Origin: Deltaproteobacteria bacterium
GTDB taxonomy: Bacteria; Desulfobacterota; Deferrisomatia; Deferrisomatales; JACRMM01
Reading direction: 5' to 3'
DNA length: 64,000 bases
Assembly (NCBI GenBank): GCA_016214985.1
Contig: JACRMM010000025.1
Location: 62,001-126,000, forward strand
Below, one piece after another: positions 35,511-43,288 of this stretch (its first letter is position 1; each line of letters begins with the position of its first letter). The position numbers and the translations under genes were made by a program. The notes beneath the pieces were generated by a model that was not told the DNA's origin, ran no database searches, and saw only the letters and a list, made by a program, of their open reading frames with translations.

Positions 35511-35559
35511 CGTCGCTCCTCCGTCGCGTGCTAGAATCCAAACGGGGTCCAAGGAAGTC

Positions 35560-35575
35560 TGCAAACACCAGACCG
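35560..35575 (-). promoter_or_regulatory. Possible sigma-54 promoter of the HgdB-like gene
   Basis: On the minus strand CGG-TCTGGTGTTT-GCA places GG and GC at the required 10-base spacing with a perfect TTTGCA -12 element but a weak -24 element. It lies 50-65 bases before the ATG at 35510. The rest of the gap 35511-35889 shows no supported gene. A minus-strand frame at 35622-35879 lacks family features. Confidence 0.35.
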
Positions 35576-35889
35576 CTCGCGTCGAACCTGATTCCCGGCA
35601 ACCTGCCCCTCCGGACTTTCATCAAGGCAAGGATCTTCGTCGGGGCGTCCTGGTCATGTGGACGAGATCGGCCTGGGGACCGTGTCGGATGCGTTCCTCC
35701 AAGAGGGACTCGACGCGAGCGGCAACACGATCGCGGAGGCTCGACCGGAGCGAGGCTGGAAAAGGGGCGCCGAGGCTTTCTCGGATCTGGGAGAGGCGGT
35801 GGAGCGCCGGGCCGTAGGCGCGCCCCCCGCGCTCGGATCTTCTCGTGCCTCCCTGCGACGAACGGATGACGGAGTACACCGATCCGAAT

Positions 35890-37857
35890 CTAGGAGGGGA
35901 GCTCCTCTGTCCCCAGAACTTGACCCGGGTCGATGCCCAACTGGTCGAACTTCCGATACAGGGTCGACCGAGAGATACCGAGTCGTTTTGCCGTGAGAGT
36001 CACGTTCCGGGTCTCATGCAGTGCAGCCAGGATGACGTCTCGTTCACTCTTTCGGACGTGATCCCAAAACACCTTCTCTCGCCCCACCGAAGACGGGAGC
36101 GCCAACGGCCTCGCACCTCCCGCGGAGTGCGCCTCGCCCATGTCCCGCTTGAGGTCGGGGGGAAGATAGTCGACCGTGATCGTCTCGTCCGAGCACACGT
36201 AGGAAGATTCGACCACGTTTCGAAGCTCCCTGCCGTTCCCCGGCCAGTGGTAGGCGGTCAGGCTCTCCATCGCCTCAGTGCTCCACTCCTTTGCGCGAAC
36301 GCCTTGCTTGAGGCAGAAGTCCTCCATCGTGGCCCGCAGGAGGATCGGAATGTCCTCGGGGCGCTCCCGCAAGGGCGGAATGACGAACTTGGCGGTGCTG
36401 AGCCGGTAGTAGAGATCTTCCCGAAAGTGGCCCTCCCTTGCCGCCGCCAGGAGCGGGCGGTTGGTGGCCGACACGATTCGGCAGTTCGTCTGGACTTCGC
36501 GGTCTGAGCCAAGCCGACGGATCCGGCCGGATTCGAGAACGCGAAGCAGTGCGGCCTGGATGTCGAGGGGAAGCTCGGCGATCTCGTCGAGAAACAGGGT
36601 GCCGCCGCTTGCCGATTCGAAGAAGCCCCTCCTCCCCTTCGGGTCCGCTCCCGTGAACGCCCCCTTCTCGTAACCGAAGAACTTGCTCTCGAAGAGATCA
36701 CGGCTGATGGCACCGCAATTGACCGGAACGAACGGCCCGGACCGCCGACTGCTCCGGGAATGGACGAAGTCGGCGATGAGCTCCTTTCCCGTCCCGGTCT
36801 CTCCGATCAGCAGGATGTTCAGATCGGTGGGAATGACCCGCTCGATCTGTTCCATCATCCGGAGGACGCGCTCGCTTCCGGTGATGAATCGGCCAAAGGA
36901 GCGAGGTCGTCCCACTTCTGGGCGGTCAACCGGACCGTGACGGGACGGGGCTTGAGCGGGAAGCATGACAAGGGTGCCGATGTGCTTCTGGCTCCCCGCA
37001 AGGAAGATCGGGCGCCGCTCCAGCAGCGTTCGGTGGCCCGAGGTCTCGGGCTTCGAGATCGCCCCAAGGAGGGGTTCGGGGATGCCGGGGCTGGAACGCA
37101 CCACCCTCCCGCTGTGGTCGGCGACGACGAACCGATCGCCGGGGCAGCGGGCGCACCAATCCGCAAAGTGTTGAATGAGCTGAACGCGCTCGAACCCGAG
37201 CCGGACCTTCATCTCGGCGGTGATCTGGCTCGCGAGGGAATGGGCCAGCGCGATGGCTTCCTCGCGATAGTCCTTCTCGCGGGTGCTGAAGTCCACGACC
37301 CCCAAGAGGTCGTCGGAGAAGGGTGCGGCGACAGGGGACCCCGCGCAGGTCCACCCCTGCCAGCCCTCGCAGAAGTGCTCAGAGGCGTAGACGTGCACGG
37401 GCGCCTTCAACGTGATCGCGGTCCCCAAGCCGTTGTTTCCGGCGACGAGCTCGGACCACGACGTCCCCTCCGTGAAGTTGAGGGCGTCGGCGAGACGGAC
37501 CCGGGTCAAGGGGTCTCCGGCGGCGTGCAGCAGGGCGCCCGCAGCGTCGGCGAAGACCAGCAGTCCGGCGGCGGTCCCCAAGAGCTCGGCGGCGCGGTCG
37601 AGGATGGGGCGGACCACGTCCAACAAGTCCGCGTGCTCGGCAAGGGAGCTCTCGAACGCTTCCTTCCCCAGCGGCCAGCCGTGTCGAACCGACGGGCTCA
37701 CGCCCAAACCGGCGCAGCGCTGCCATTCCTCCACCAGCAATCGGTGTCTCGGCTCGATGCCCTCCGAGGGTGGGAGAGCTCCCGTGTTGAAACGCTCCCA
37801 GAGCTTGTAGGTGGCGTCGCGGTTCTTCTCGTAGCCAGAGTACGGATTGCTGCCCAT
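35890..37857 (-). CDS. Sigma-54-dependent activator with GAF domain (AcoR/AcxR type)
   Basis: About 655 residues. The N-terminal half has the AcoR-like sensor with GAF fold (NFTEGTSWSELVAGNNGLGTAI...HFCEGWQGWTCAGSPV). The AAA+ core carries Walker A GETGTGKE, the sigma-54 contact loop GAFTGA and Walker B GGTLFLDEIAELP. A Fis-type HTH ends the protein (VTLTAKRLGISRSTLYRKFDQLGI). Members of this class activate acetoin, acetone or alcohol catabolism genes. ATG 37857 with GGGGAG is chosen over ATG 37911. It is divergent from the mutase operon and probably acts at the palindromes at 38137-38176. Confidence 0.9.
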   Translation of the reverse strand: MGSNPYSGYEKNRDATYKLWERFNTGALPPSEGIEPRHRLLVEEWQRCAGLGVSPSVRHGWPLGKEAFESSLAEHADLLDVVRPILDRAAELLGTAAGLLVFADAAGALLHAAGDPLTRVRLADALNFTEGTSWSELVAGNNGLGTAITLKAPVHVYASEHFCEGWQGWTCAGSPVAAPFSDDLLGVVDFSTREKDYREEAIALAHSLASQITAEMKVRLGFERVQLIQHFADWCARCPGDRFVVADHSGRVVRSSPGIPEPLLGAISKPETSGHRTLLERRPIFLAGSQKHIGTLVMLPAQAPSRHGPVDRPEVGRPRSFGRFITGSERVLRMMEQIERVIPTDLNILLIGETGTGKELIADFVHSRSSRRSGPFVPVNCGAISRDLFESKFFGYEKGAFTGADPKGRRGFFESASGGTLFLDEIAELPLDIQAALLRVLESGRIRRLGSDREVQTNCRIVSATNRPLLAAAREGHFREDLYYRLSTAKFVIPPLRERPEDIPILLRATMEDFCLKQGVRAKEWSTEAMESLTAYHWPGNGRELRNVVESSYVCSDETITVDYLPPDLKRDMGEAHSAGGARPLALPSSVGREKVFWDHVRKSERDVILAALHETRNVTLTAKRLGISRSTLYRKFDQLGIDPGQVLGTEELPS

Positions 37858-38136
37858 CAGGTCGTCTCCCCAGACCACGGCGCGTCGTGACCTGCTTCGG
37901 GATACCCCCATGCCCCGCTCGTAGAACAGTAGTCGAAAGCGTCGGTGCCGTCTAGGTTTTTGCGGAAATCAAATACGGCTTGAGGCGAAGCGAGCGCCGT
38001 TCCTTGAGGGCTTGAACCCCAAACGACACCGCCGCTCGGCCTTCTAGAATCTCAAATGCACAGGCCCTGTAAGCGTTCTACGTCCTGGCCCTGTCTGAAA
38101 AACTTCTGCTCGGTGGGGCGGTGTCCCATCGCCTGC

Positions 38137-38176
38137 TGTCCCAGAAGCGCGACACAGGTGTCCGAGGTGCGGGACA
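38137..38176. promoter_or_regulatory. Two tandem 18-bp palindromes, probable enhancer (UAS)
   Basis: TGTCCCAGAAGCGCGACA (38137-38154) and TGTCCGAGGTGCGGGACA (38159-38176) share TGTCss-N6-ssGACA. Their centres are 22 bp apart, two helical turns, on one DNA face. They lie about 145-185 bases upstream of the sigma-54-like promoter, the usual distance for enhancers of Fis-HTH activators, and 280 bases from the activator gene. A further TGTCCC half site is at 38122. This is the key structure in the 626-base gap 37858-38483. Confidence 0.7.
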
Positions 38177-38319
38177 ACGGCAAACAGGGTTTGCTGGCGG
38201 CACGGCCCCGATCGACAGGCGGGGCCCAGCCCGCAGTTCCCTGGCGGGGAATAGCGGAAGGGCTGGGCAGGTGCCGGCGAACCGCTGTCTTCGGGAGCGG
38301 CGACGGCGTCGCCTTCCTG

Positions 38320-38335
38320 CGGCACGGCTCTTGTA
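38320..38335 (+). promoter_or_regulatory. Probable sigma-54 promoter of the mutase operon
   Basis: CGGCACGGCTCTTGTA has GGCACG at -24 and TTG at -12 with correct spacing. The -12 GC is GT here. It lies about 150 bases before the first gene of the operon and downstream of the palindromic enhancer pair. A weak second-best element would be needed if this is not used; none was seen. Confidence 0.5.
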
Positions 38336-38483
38336 GTTTGCGTCAGGTGTCGCGCCGGGAACGGAGTTTCAGAGCCCCTGCCGCTGCGCGACCACCGCCC
38401 CGTCGCACGCCCGCTCGGGCGACCGGAAGGTCGAGGAGCCAAACACCCCACTGCTCGTGAGAACCCAAGCCAGGAGAACCTTC

Positions 38484-38894
38484 ATGAACAGACAGAAGCC
38501 GATTCGGGTCCTTCTCGCCAAGCCCGGCCTCGATGGTCACGACCTCGGGATCAAGATGGTCGCCATGGCCCTCAAGGACGCCGGCATGGAAGTCATCTAT
38601 CTCGGCATGCGGCAGACCCCGCAGAACATCGTCAAGTCGGCGATCCAGGAAGATGCGGACATCCTCGGTCTGAGCAACCTGTCGGCCTCGCTGATCCCGA
38701 TGGGCGAGCAGGTGATGTCCCTGCTCCGGGAGTGGGGGGTGAAGATCCCCGTGGTCTATGGAGGCACGATTCTCAAAGAGGACCGGCAGAAACTGCTGGC
38801 GCTCGGGATCAGCGAGACGTTTGGCCCGGGAACGATGATGAAAGACATCGCCGAGACCATCGAGAGATTGGTGCCGGCGAACCCCGTGACTTGA
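38484..38894 (+). CDS. B12-binding small subunit of acyl-CoA mutase (HcmB/IcmB type)
   Basis: 136 residues, the same size as HcmB of 2-hydroxyisobutyryl-CoA mutase. The base-off cobalamin motif DxHxxG is present (LAKPGLDGHDLGIKMVA), with the SNLSAS and YGGTI motifs of the B12 fold. It carries adenosylcobalamin for the large subunit encoded 18 bases downstream. ATG 38484 has AGGAG seven bases upstream and starts the operon. Confidence 0.9.
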   Translation: MNRQKPIRVLLAKPGLDGHDLGIKMVAMALKDAGMEVIYLGMRQTPQNIVKSAIQEDADILGLSNLSASLIPMGEQVMSLLREWGVKIPVVYGGTILKEDRQKLLALGISETFGPGTMMKDIAETIERLVPANPVT

Positions 38895-38912
38895 GGACAG
38901 AGGAGCGTCGAA

Positions 38913-40583
38913 ATGCACACGAACGAGGACCTGGAGAGAATTGCTGAGAAACGCCGGGAGTGGGAAGAGACCGCGCTCGCGAAGATGCGCCCGAGGGACG
39001 AGGAATTCACGACCATCTCTGGAATCCCTCTCAAGGACGTCTATACGCCGGAAGACGTCTCGGGCGTCGACTACCTGACCGACCTGGGCTTTCCGGGCGA
39101 ATACCCCTTCACCCGAGGGGCCTATCCGCCCATGAACCGCGGCCGCCCCTGGACCGTGCGCCAGGTCGTCGGGGTCGGGACGGCCCAGGAGACGAACCTG
39201 CGGCACAAGTTCGTCGCGAACCAGGGCCAGACCGGGATGAGCAACGACTTCGACGTGCCTACCTGCATCGGCCTGGATTCGGATCATCCCCTGGCGCTCG
39301 GCGAGGTCGGTCGGGTGGGCGTGGCCATCGACTCCCTGGCCGACATGGAAGCCCTGTACGACGGAATTCCGCTCGAGGGCGCCAATCACTCCTTCACCAT
39401 CAACCATCCGACCCCTGCCATTCTCAGCATGTTCGTCGCCCTGGCGGAAAAGCAGGGGGTCCCCCTGGAGAAACTCGTCGGGACGACCCAGAACGACCCG
39501 CTCAAAGAGTGCTTCGCGATGAAGATGTTCTCGTTTCCGCCGCGCTCCAGCGTGAAGCTCCTGGGCGACACCTGGGAATACGCCGCGCAACGCCTTCCCC
39601 GGTGGAACATCACGAACCTGTGCGGCTATCCGACCAGGGACTCGGGCGGCACGTCCTGGCACGAGCTGGGGCTCACCTTCGCCAGCGCGGTCGAGTACTT
39701 CGAGGAAGCGTTGAAGCGGGGCATGAAGGTGGACGCGATCGCACCTCAGATCTCGTTTCTCTGGTACGTCCACATCGACCTCCTCGAGGAGATTGCCAAG
39801 TTCCGGGCCGCTCGCCGCGTCTGGGCGAAACTCCTCAAAGAGCGGTACGGAGCCAAGGACCCCAGGAGCTGGCGGCTCCGGATGCACGCCCAGACCGGGG
39901 GGGGCTCGTACACGTTTCAACAGCCGGAGAACAACATCGTGCGGGGAACGATCGGCGGCCTGGCGGCGGCCTTGGGCGGCGTGCAGTCCATGGCGATCGC
40001 GTGCTACGACGAGGCGCTCTCCATTCCCTCGGAAAAGGCTCACCGGCTCTCCATTCGGACCCAGCAGATCATCCGCCACGAAAGCGGCATTGCCGGCGTG
40101 GTTGACCCCTTTGCCGGGTCCTACTTCATGGAGTGGCTCACGAACGAGGTGGAGGAGAGGACCTGGAAGGTCATGGAGGACGTGGCGGCCAAGGGGGGGA
40201 TGGCCAAGTGCGTCGAGACGGGATACCTCGACAAGATGCTGACCCACGAGGCCTACAAGTCCACCCAGGCGATCCAGAACAAACAGAAGATCGTCGTCGG
40301 CGTTAACGAATACGTGTCGGAAGAGGAAGAGGAAGAGCCGGAGATCTTCCGGGTCACGGAGGAGACGGAGAAGACCCAACTCGCCAATCTGAAGAAGCTG
40401 AAGGCGGAGAGGAGCAGCCAGCAGGTGCGGAAGGCCCTGGACGGTCTTCGGACGGTCGCCGAGAGGGGCGACAACGTCATGCCGAGCTGTGTCGAGGCTG
40501 CCAAGGTCTACGCCACCGAGGGAGAGATCCTCGGGGTCCTGCGGGAGGTGTACGGGGAGTTCAAGCCGCCGTCCATCTTTTGA
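38913..40583 (+). CDS. Large subunit of a B12-dependent acyl-CoA mutase, divergent active site
   Basis: 556 residues, the TIM-barrel subunit of the methylmalonyl/isobutyryl/2-hydroxyisobutyryl-CoA mutase family. It lacks the Arg that binds the methylmalonyl carboxylate (position 203 is Met), so it is not MCM. The spacing Asn75-Gln193 equals that of the specificity residues in ICM (Phe80/Gln198) and HCM (Ile90/Gln208). The specificity position is Asn75 and the HCM Asp117 position appears to be Ala102. The position of catalytic His244 of MCM (GYH) is Pro240 (CGYPTRDSGG). These are alignments by eye. Genomic context (TPP enzyme, thiolase, SDRs) favours 2-hydroxyisobutyryl-CoA or a related branched hydroxyacyl-CoA. 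Confidence 0.85.
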   Translation: MHTNEDLERIAEKRREWEETALAKMRPRDEEFTTISGIPLKDVYTPEDVSGVDYLTDLGFPGEYPFTRGAYPPMNRGRPWTVRQVVGVGTAQETNLRHKFVANQGQTGMSNDFDVPTCIGLDSDHPLALGEVGRVGVAIDSLADMEALYDGIPLEGANHSFTINHPTPAILSMFVALAEKQGVPLEKLVGTTQNDPLKECFAMKMFSFPPRSSVKLLGDTWEYAAQRLPRWNITNLCGYPTRDSGGTSWHELGLTFASAVEYFEEALKRGMKVDAIAPQISFLWYVHIDLLEEIAKFRAARRVWAKLLKERYGAKDPRSWRLRMHAQTGGGSYTFQQPENNIVRGTIGGLAAALGGVQSMAIACYDEALSIPSEKAHRLSIRTQQIIRHESGIAGVVDPFAGSYFMEWLTNEVEERTWKVMEDVAAKGGMAKCVETGYLDKMLTHEAYKSTQAIQNKQKIVVGVNEYVSEEEEEEPEIFRVTEETEKTQLANLKKLKAERSSQQVRKALDGLRTVAERGDNVMPSCVEAAKVYATEGEILGVLREVYGEFKPPSIF

Positions 40584-40667
40584 GAGGCCGTTCCGATCCG
40601 GGGCGGAAGGTGTCCGGAGGTTCTTCGAGTCGGCCGCGCCCGCGTTCGCAGGTGAAAGGATCTCACG

Positions 40668-41825
40668 ATGCGCAGTGTGTCGATCATCGGTGTGGGAACC
40701 ACCAACTTCGGCGTCCTGGAGGGGACGGGCATCAAGGAGATGGCCTCGTTGGCGTGCAATCGGGCCATCGTGGACGCCGGCATCGACCGAAAGCAGGTCC
40801 AATCGTTCTATCTGGGAAACTACATCGGCGGAATCTTGGTCGGGCAGGAGACCCTCGCTCCGGTCGTCGCCTGCGAGCTTGGTCTCCAGAAGACGACGGC
40901 GTGCACCAAGGTGGAAGGCGCGTGCTGCTCGTCCGGCATCGCCCTGCGCCAGGCGTACCTGTTGATCGCCGCGGGGGTCTACGACTTCGTGCTCGTCGGC
41001 GGGGTGGAGAAGATGAGCTCGGCGTCGACCGCCAAGAACACCGAGGCCCTGGCCGCGGGCATGGACAAGGACAAGGAGGGGTACACCGGCCTCACCTTTC
41101 CCGGGTATTTCGGGCTGGTCGCCCAACGTCACATGCACGAATTCGGGACGACGATCGAGCAGATCGGCATGGTCTCCGTAAAGAACCGGCAGAACGCGGT
41201 ACGGAACCCCCGGGCCCGGTTCCGCAAGGAAACCACTCTCGAGGCGGTGCTCGCTTCTCGCTTGATCACCGATCCGCTCAAACTCATGGACTGCTGTCCG
41301 ATCGCCGACGGCGCCGCCGCCGCCGTCCTCTGCCCCACCGAGATGGCAAGGGAGTTCTCCCCATCCCCGATCGAGGTCCTCGGCTCCGGGCACGGCCTGG
41401 GACAAAGCACCTCATACGCGATGGACGGGCCTTCCTGCACGTGCACCGTCTACGCCGCTCGGGAAGCCTTTGCGCGGGCCGGGATTGCCCCCTCCGACGT
41501 CGACGTGGCGGAGGTCCACGATTGCTTCACCATCGCCGAGATCGTGGACACCGAAGATATCGGCTTCTTCGAGCGCGGCAGAGGGGGACCCGCGGTCGAG
41601 GAGGGGCTGACCCGCGTGGACGGCCGGATTCCGATCAACCCGAGCGGGGGGCTCCTCTCCAAGGGCCACCCCGTGGGCGCAACCGGCCTGGGCCAGATCT
41701 ACGAACTGGTCAAGCAACTGCGGGGCGAGCACGAGAACCAGGTGAAAGACGCGGAGATCGGCCTGGCGATGAACCTCGGCGCCTCCGGCCTGGTCTCCAC
41801 CGTAACCATCCTCCGGAGGAGCTGA
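40668..41825 (+). CDS. Thiolase of the archaeal acetoacetyl-CoA / SCP2 type
   Basis: 385 residues. The acylated cysteine lies in KVEGACCSSGIALRQA, and the catalytic histidines in VAEVHDCFTIAEI and SKGHPVGATGLGQI. The sequence is of the short thiolase type that works with a DUF35 OB-fold protein, encoded three bases downstream. The expected role is CoA-dependent cleavage of acetoacetyl-CoA (or another 3-oxoacyl-CoA) to acetyl-CoA. ATG 40668 follows a spaced 'ggtgaaagg' segment. Confidence 0.88.
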   Translation: MRSVSIIGVGTTNFGVLEGTGIKEMASLACNRAIVDAGIDRKQVQSFYLGNYIGGILVGQETLAPVVACELGLQKTTACTKVEGACCSSGIALRQAYLLIAAGVYDFVLVGGVEKMSSASTAKNTEALAAGMDKDKEGYTGLTFPGYFGLVAQRHMHEFGTTIEQIGMVSVKNRQNAVRNPRARFRKETTLEAVLASRLITDPLKLMDCCPIADGAAAAVLCPTEMAREFSPSPIEVLGSGHGLGQSTSYAMDGPSCTCTVYAAREAFARAGIAPSDVDVAEVHDCFTIAEIVDTEDIGFFERGRGGPAVEEGLTRVDGRIPINPSGGLLSKGHPVGATGLGQIYELVKQLRGEHENQVKDAEIGLAMNLGASGLVSTVTILRRS

Positions 41826-41828
41826 GTC

Positions 41829-42167
41829 ATGGCCACGACTTCGGCAGAGGGCATCACGGTCGACTGCTGTCGCGGCTGCGGCAAGCGGTTCGTGCCGCCG
41901 GCCTATGTGTGCTGCGAGTGCGGCGGTGAGGCGTTCGTTCCGGATCGGATCCCGGGGGAGGGGACGATTTACACCCACACCGTGATCCGGGTCGCTCCCG
42001 AGGCCTTCCAGAACGAGGTCCCGTACCCCATGGCCGTCGTGGAACTGCCCCTCGGATTGCGGATGACGGCGAGGATGCACCTCGAGGAGGGTCAGGAGAT
42101 GCGGATCGGACAAGAGGTCCGGTGCGTCGCCAAGAAGGATTCGGGCTACTGGTTTGCGTTGAAATAG
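41829..42167 (+). CDS. Zn-ribbon OB-fold (DUF35) acyl-CoA-binding partner of thiolase
   Basis: 112 residues: an N-terminal rubredoxin-like zinc ribbon (CRGCGKRFVPPAYVCCECGG) and a C-terminal OB fold (IPGEGTIYTHTVIRVAP...YPMAVVELPLGLRMTARM). These proteins bind CoA and bridge or stabilise the archaeal-type thiolase. The three-base spacing to the thiolase stop supports an obligate complex. Confidence 0.88.
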   Translation: MATTSAEGITVDCCRGCGKRFVPPAYVCCECGGEAFVPDRIPGEGTIYTHTVIRVAPEAFQNEVPYPMAVVELPLGLRMTARMHLEEGQEMRIGQEVRCVAKKDSGYWFALK

Positions 42168-42238
42168 CCCGATCTCTCGAATCGACGGGTCCACAAAGGC
42201 TGCTGCAGCGGGGCAGCGGCTCTGCGGAGAGGGTGACG

Positions 42239-43198
42239 ATGACGACGGACTGGGTAGAACGCCTGCTGGGGGGAGACGAGCTTGCGGCCTCGAAATTGAT
42301 TTCGTTGGTCGAGAACAAATCGCCCCAGGTCCCCGAGATCATGCGCCAGATTCATCCTCACACGGGCTCGGCCGCGATCCTCGGGTTCACAGGGCCCCCG
42401 GGCGTGGGCAAGAGCTCTCTGGTGGACCAGTTCATCTACATCGCGTGCGCCAAGAACTTGCGGGTGGGCGTGCTCGCCATCGACGCCAGCAGTCCCTATA
42501 CCGGGGGCGCTCTCCTGGGCGACCGGATCCGGTTCGGCGACTACTCGGGAAATGACGGGGTGTACATCCGGAGCATGGGAACGCGGGGCCACCTGGGCGG
42601 ACTCGCCCAAGCGAGCAGGGGCGCGATCCGGATCCTGGACGCCTTGGGGTGTGACCTGGTGCTCGTCGAGACGGTGGGCGTGGGGCAGATCGAGCTCGAC
42701 ATCGTGAAGGAAGTCGACACGGTCGTCGTCGTGACCATGCCGGGCTCCGGTGATTACGTGCAAACGATGAAGGCGGGGATCATGGAGATCGCCGATGTCT
42801 TCGCCGTCAACAAGTCGGACCTGCCGGGGGCGGATCTGGCGTATTCCGAGCTCGTCCGGTTTCTGCACATGGCCCACAAAGACAGCGCCTGGCTGCCGCA
42901 GGTCGTCTCGACCTGCGCCACCAAGGGTGAGGGGCTCAAGGAGTTGTGGACGGCCGCCGAGGCCCATCGGGAGTTCCTGCTGCAGGAGGACCGGATCTCC
43001 CGCCGCCGCAAGGAGCAGGTCAAGGGTGAGATCGAGGACCTCGTGTTGTGCCGTCTGAAAGACGACTTTTGGAACATCGGGTGGCATGGGCAGCGGATTC
43101 AAGAAGTAATCGACAAAGTCTATGCGCGTGAGTTGGATCTTTATTCGGCTCGCGACGAGATTGTGGCTCAGATCGTGGAGGAGATCAAAAAAATTTGA
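42239..43198 (+). CDS. MeaB-type GTPase chaperone of B12 mutase
   Basis: 319 residues, of the MeaB/ArgK G3E GTPase family: Walker A GPPGVGKSS, switch region DASSPYTGGALLGDRIR, VETVGVGQIELDI and the base motif NKSDLPGADLA. It guards adenosylcobalamin loading and repair of the mutase. In 2-hydroxyisobutyryl-CoA and isobutyryl-CoA mutase clusters the equivalent gene (meaH-like) sits in the same operon. ATG 42239 has GGAGAGGG upstream. An upstream in-frame start is rejected. Confidence 0.92.
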   Translation: MTTDWVERLLGGDELAASKLISLVENKSPQVPEIMRQIHPHTGSAAILGFTGPPGVGKSSLVDQFIYIACAKNLRVGVLAIDASSPYTGGALLGDRIRFGDYSGNDGVYIRSMGTRGHLGGLAQASRGAIRILDALGCDLVLVETVGVGQIELDIVKEVDTVVVVTMPGSGDYVQTMKAGIMEIADVFAVNKSDLPGADLAYSELVRFLHMAHKDSAWLPQVVSTCATKGEGLKELWTAAEAHREFLLQEDRISRRRKEQVKGEIEDLVLCRLKDDFWNIGWHGQRIQEVIDKVYARELDLYSARDEIVAQIVEEIKKI

Positions 43199-43288
43199 GA
43201 AGGGAGGTGGCTGGAACAGGGCTCTCTGTAGTTGCGTGCGTCTAACTCTATTTCCCACAGGCCCGACAAACTAGAGAGGAGAGCAGAC

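Noticed and set aside
35622-35879. An 85-codon minus-strand frame between the HgdB-like and activator genes
   Set aside because: No ribosome site or family motif; composition like noncoding DNA.
38913-40583. Calling the mutase methylmalonyl-CoA mutase
   Set aside because: The carboxylate-binding Arg is missing, the specificity spacing is that of ICM/HCM, and subunit sizes fit HCM rather than MCM.
38343-41405. A 1020-codon open frame on the minus strand opposite the mutase and thiolase genes
   Set aside because: It is antisense to genes with strong family motifs, has no recognisable domain, and long antisense frames are expected in GC-rich coding DNA.
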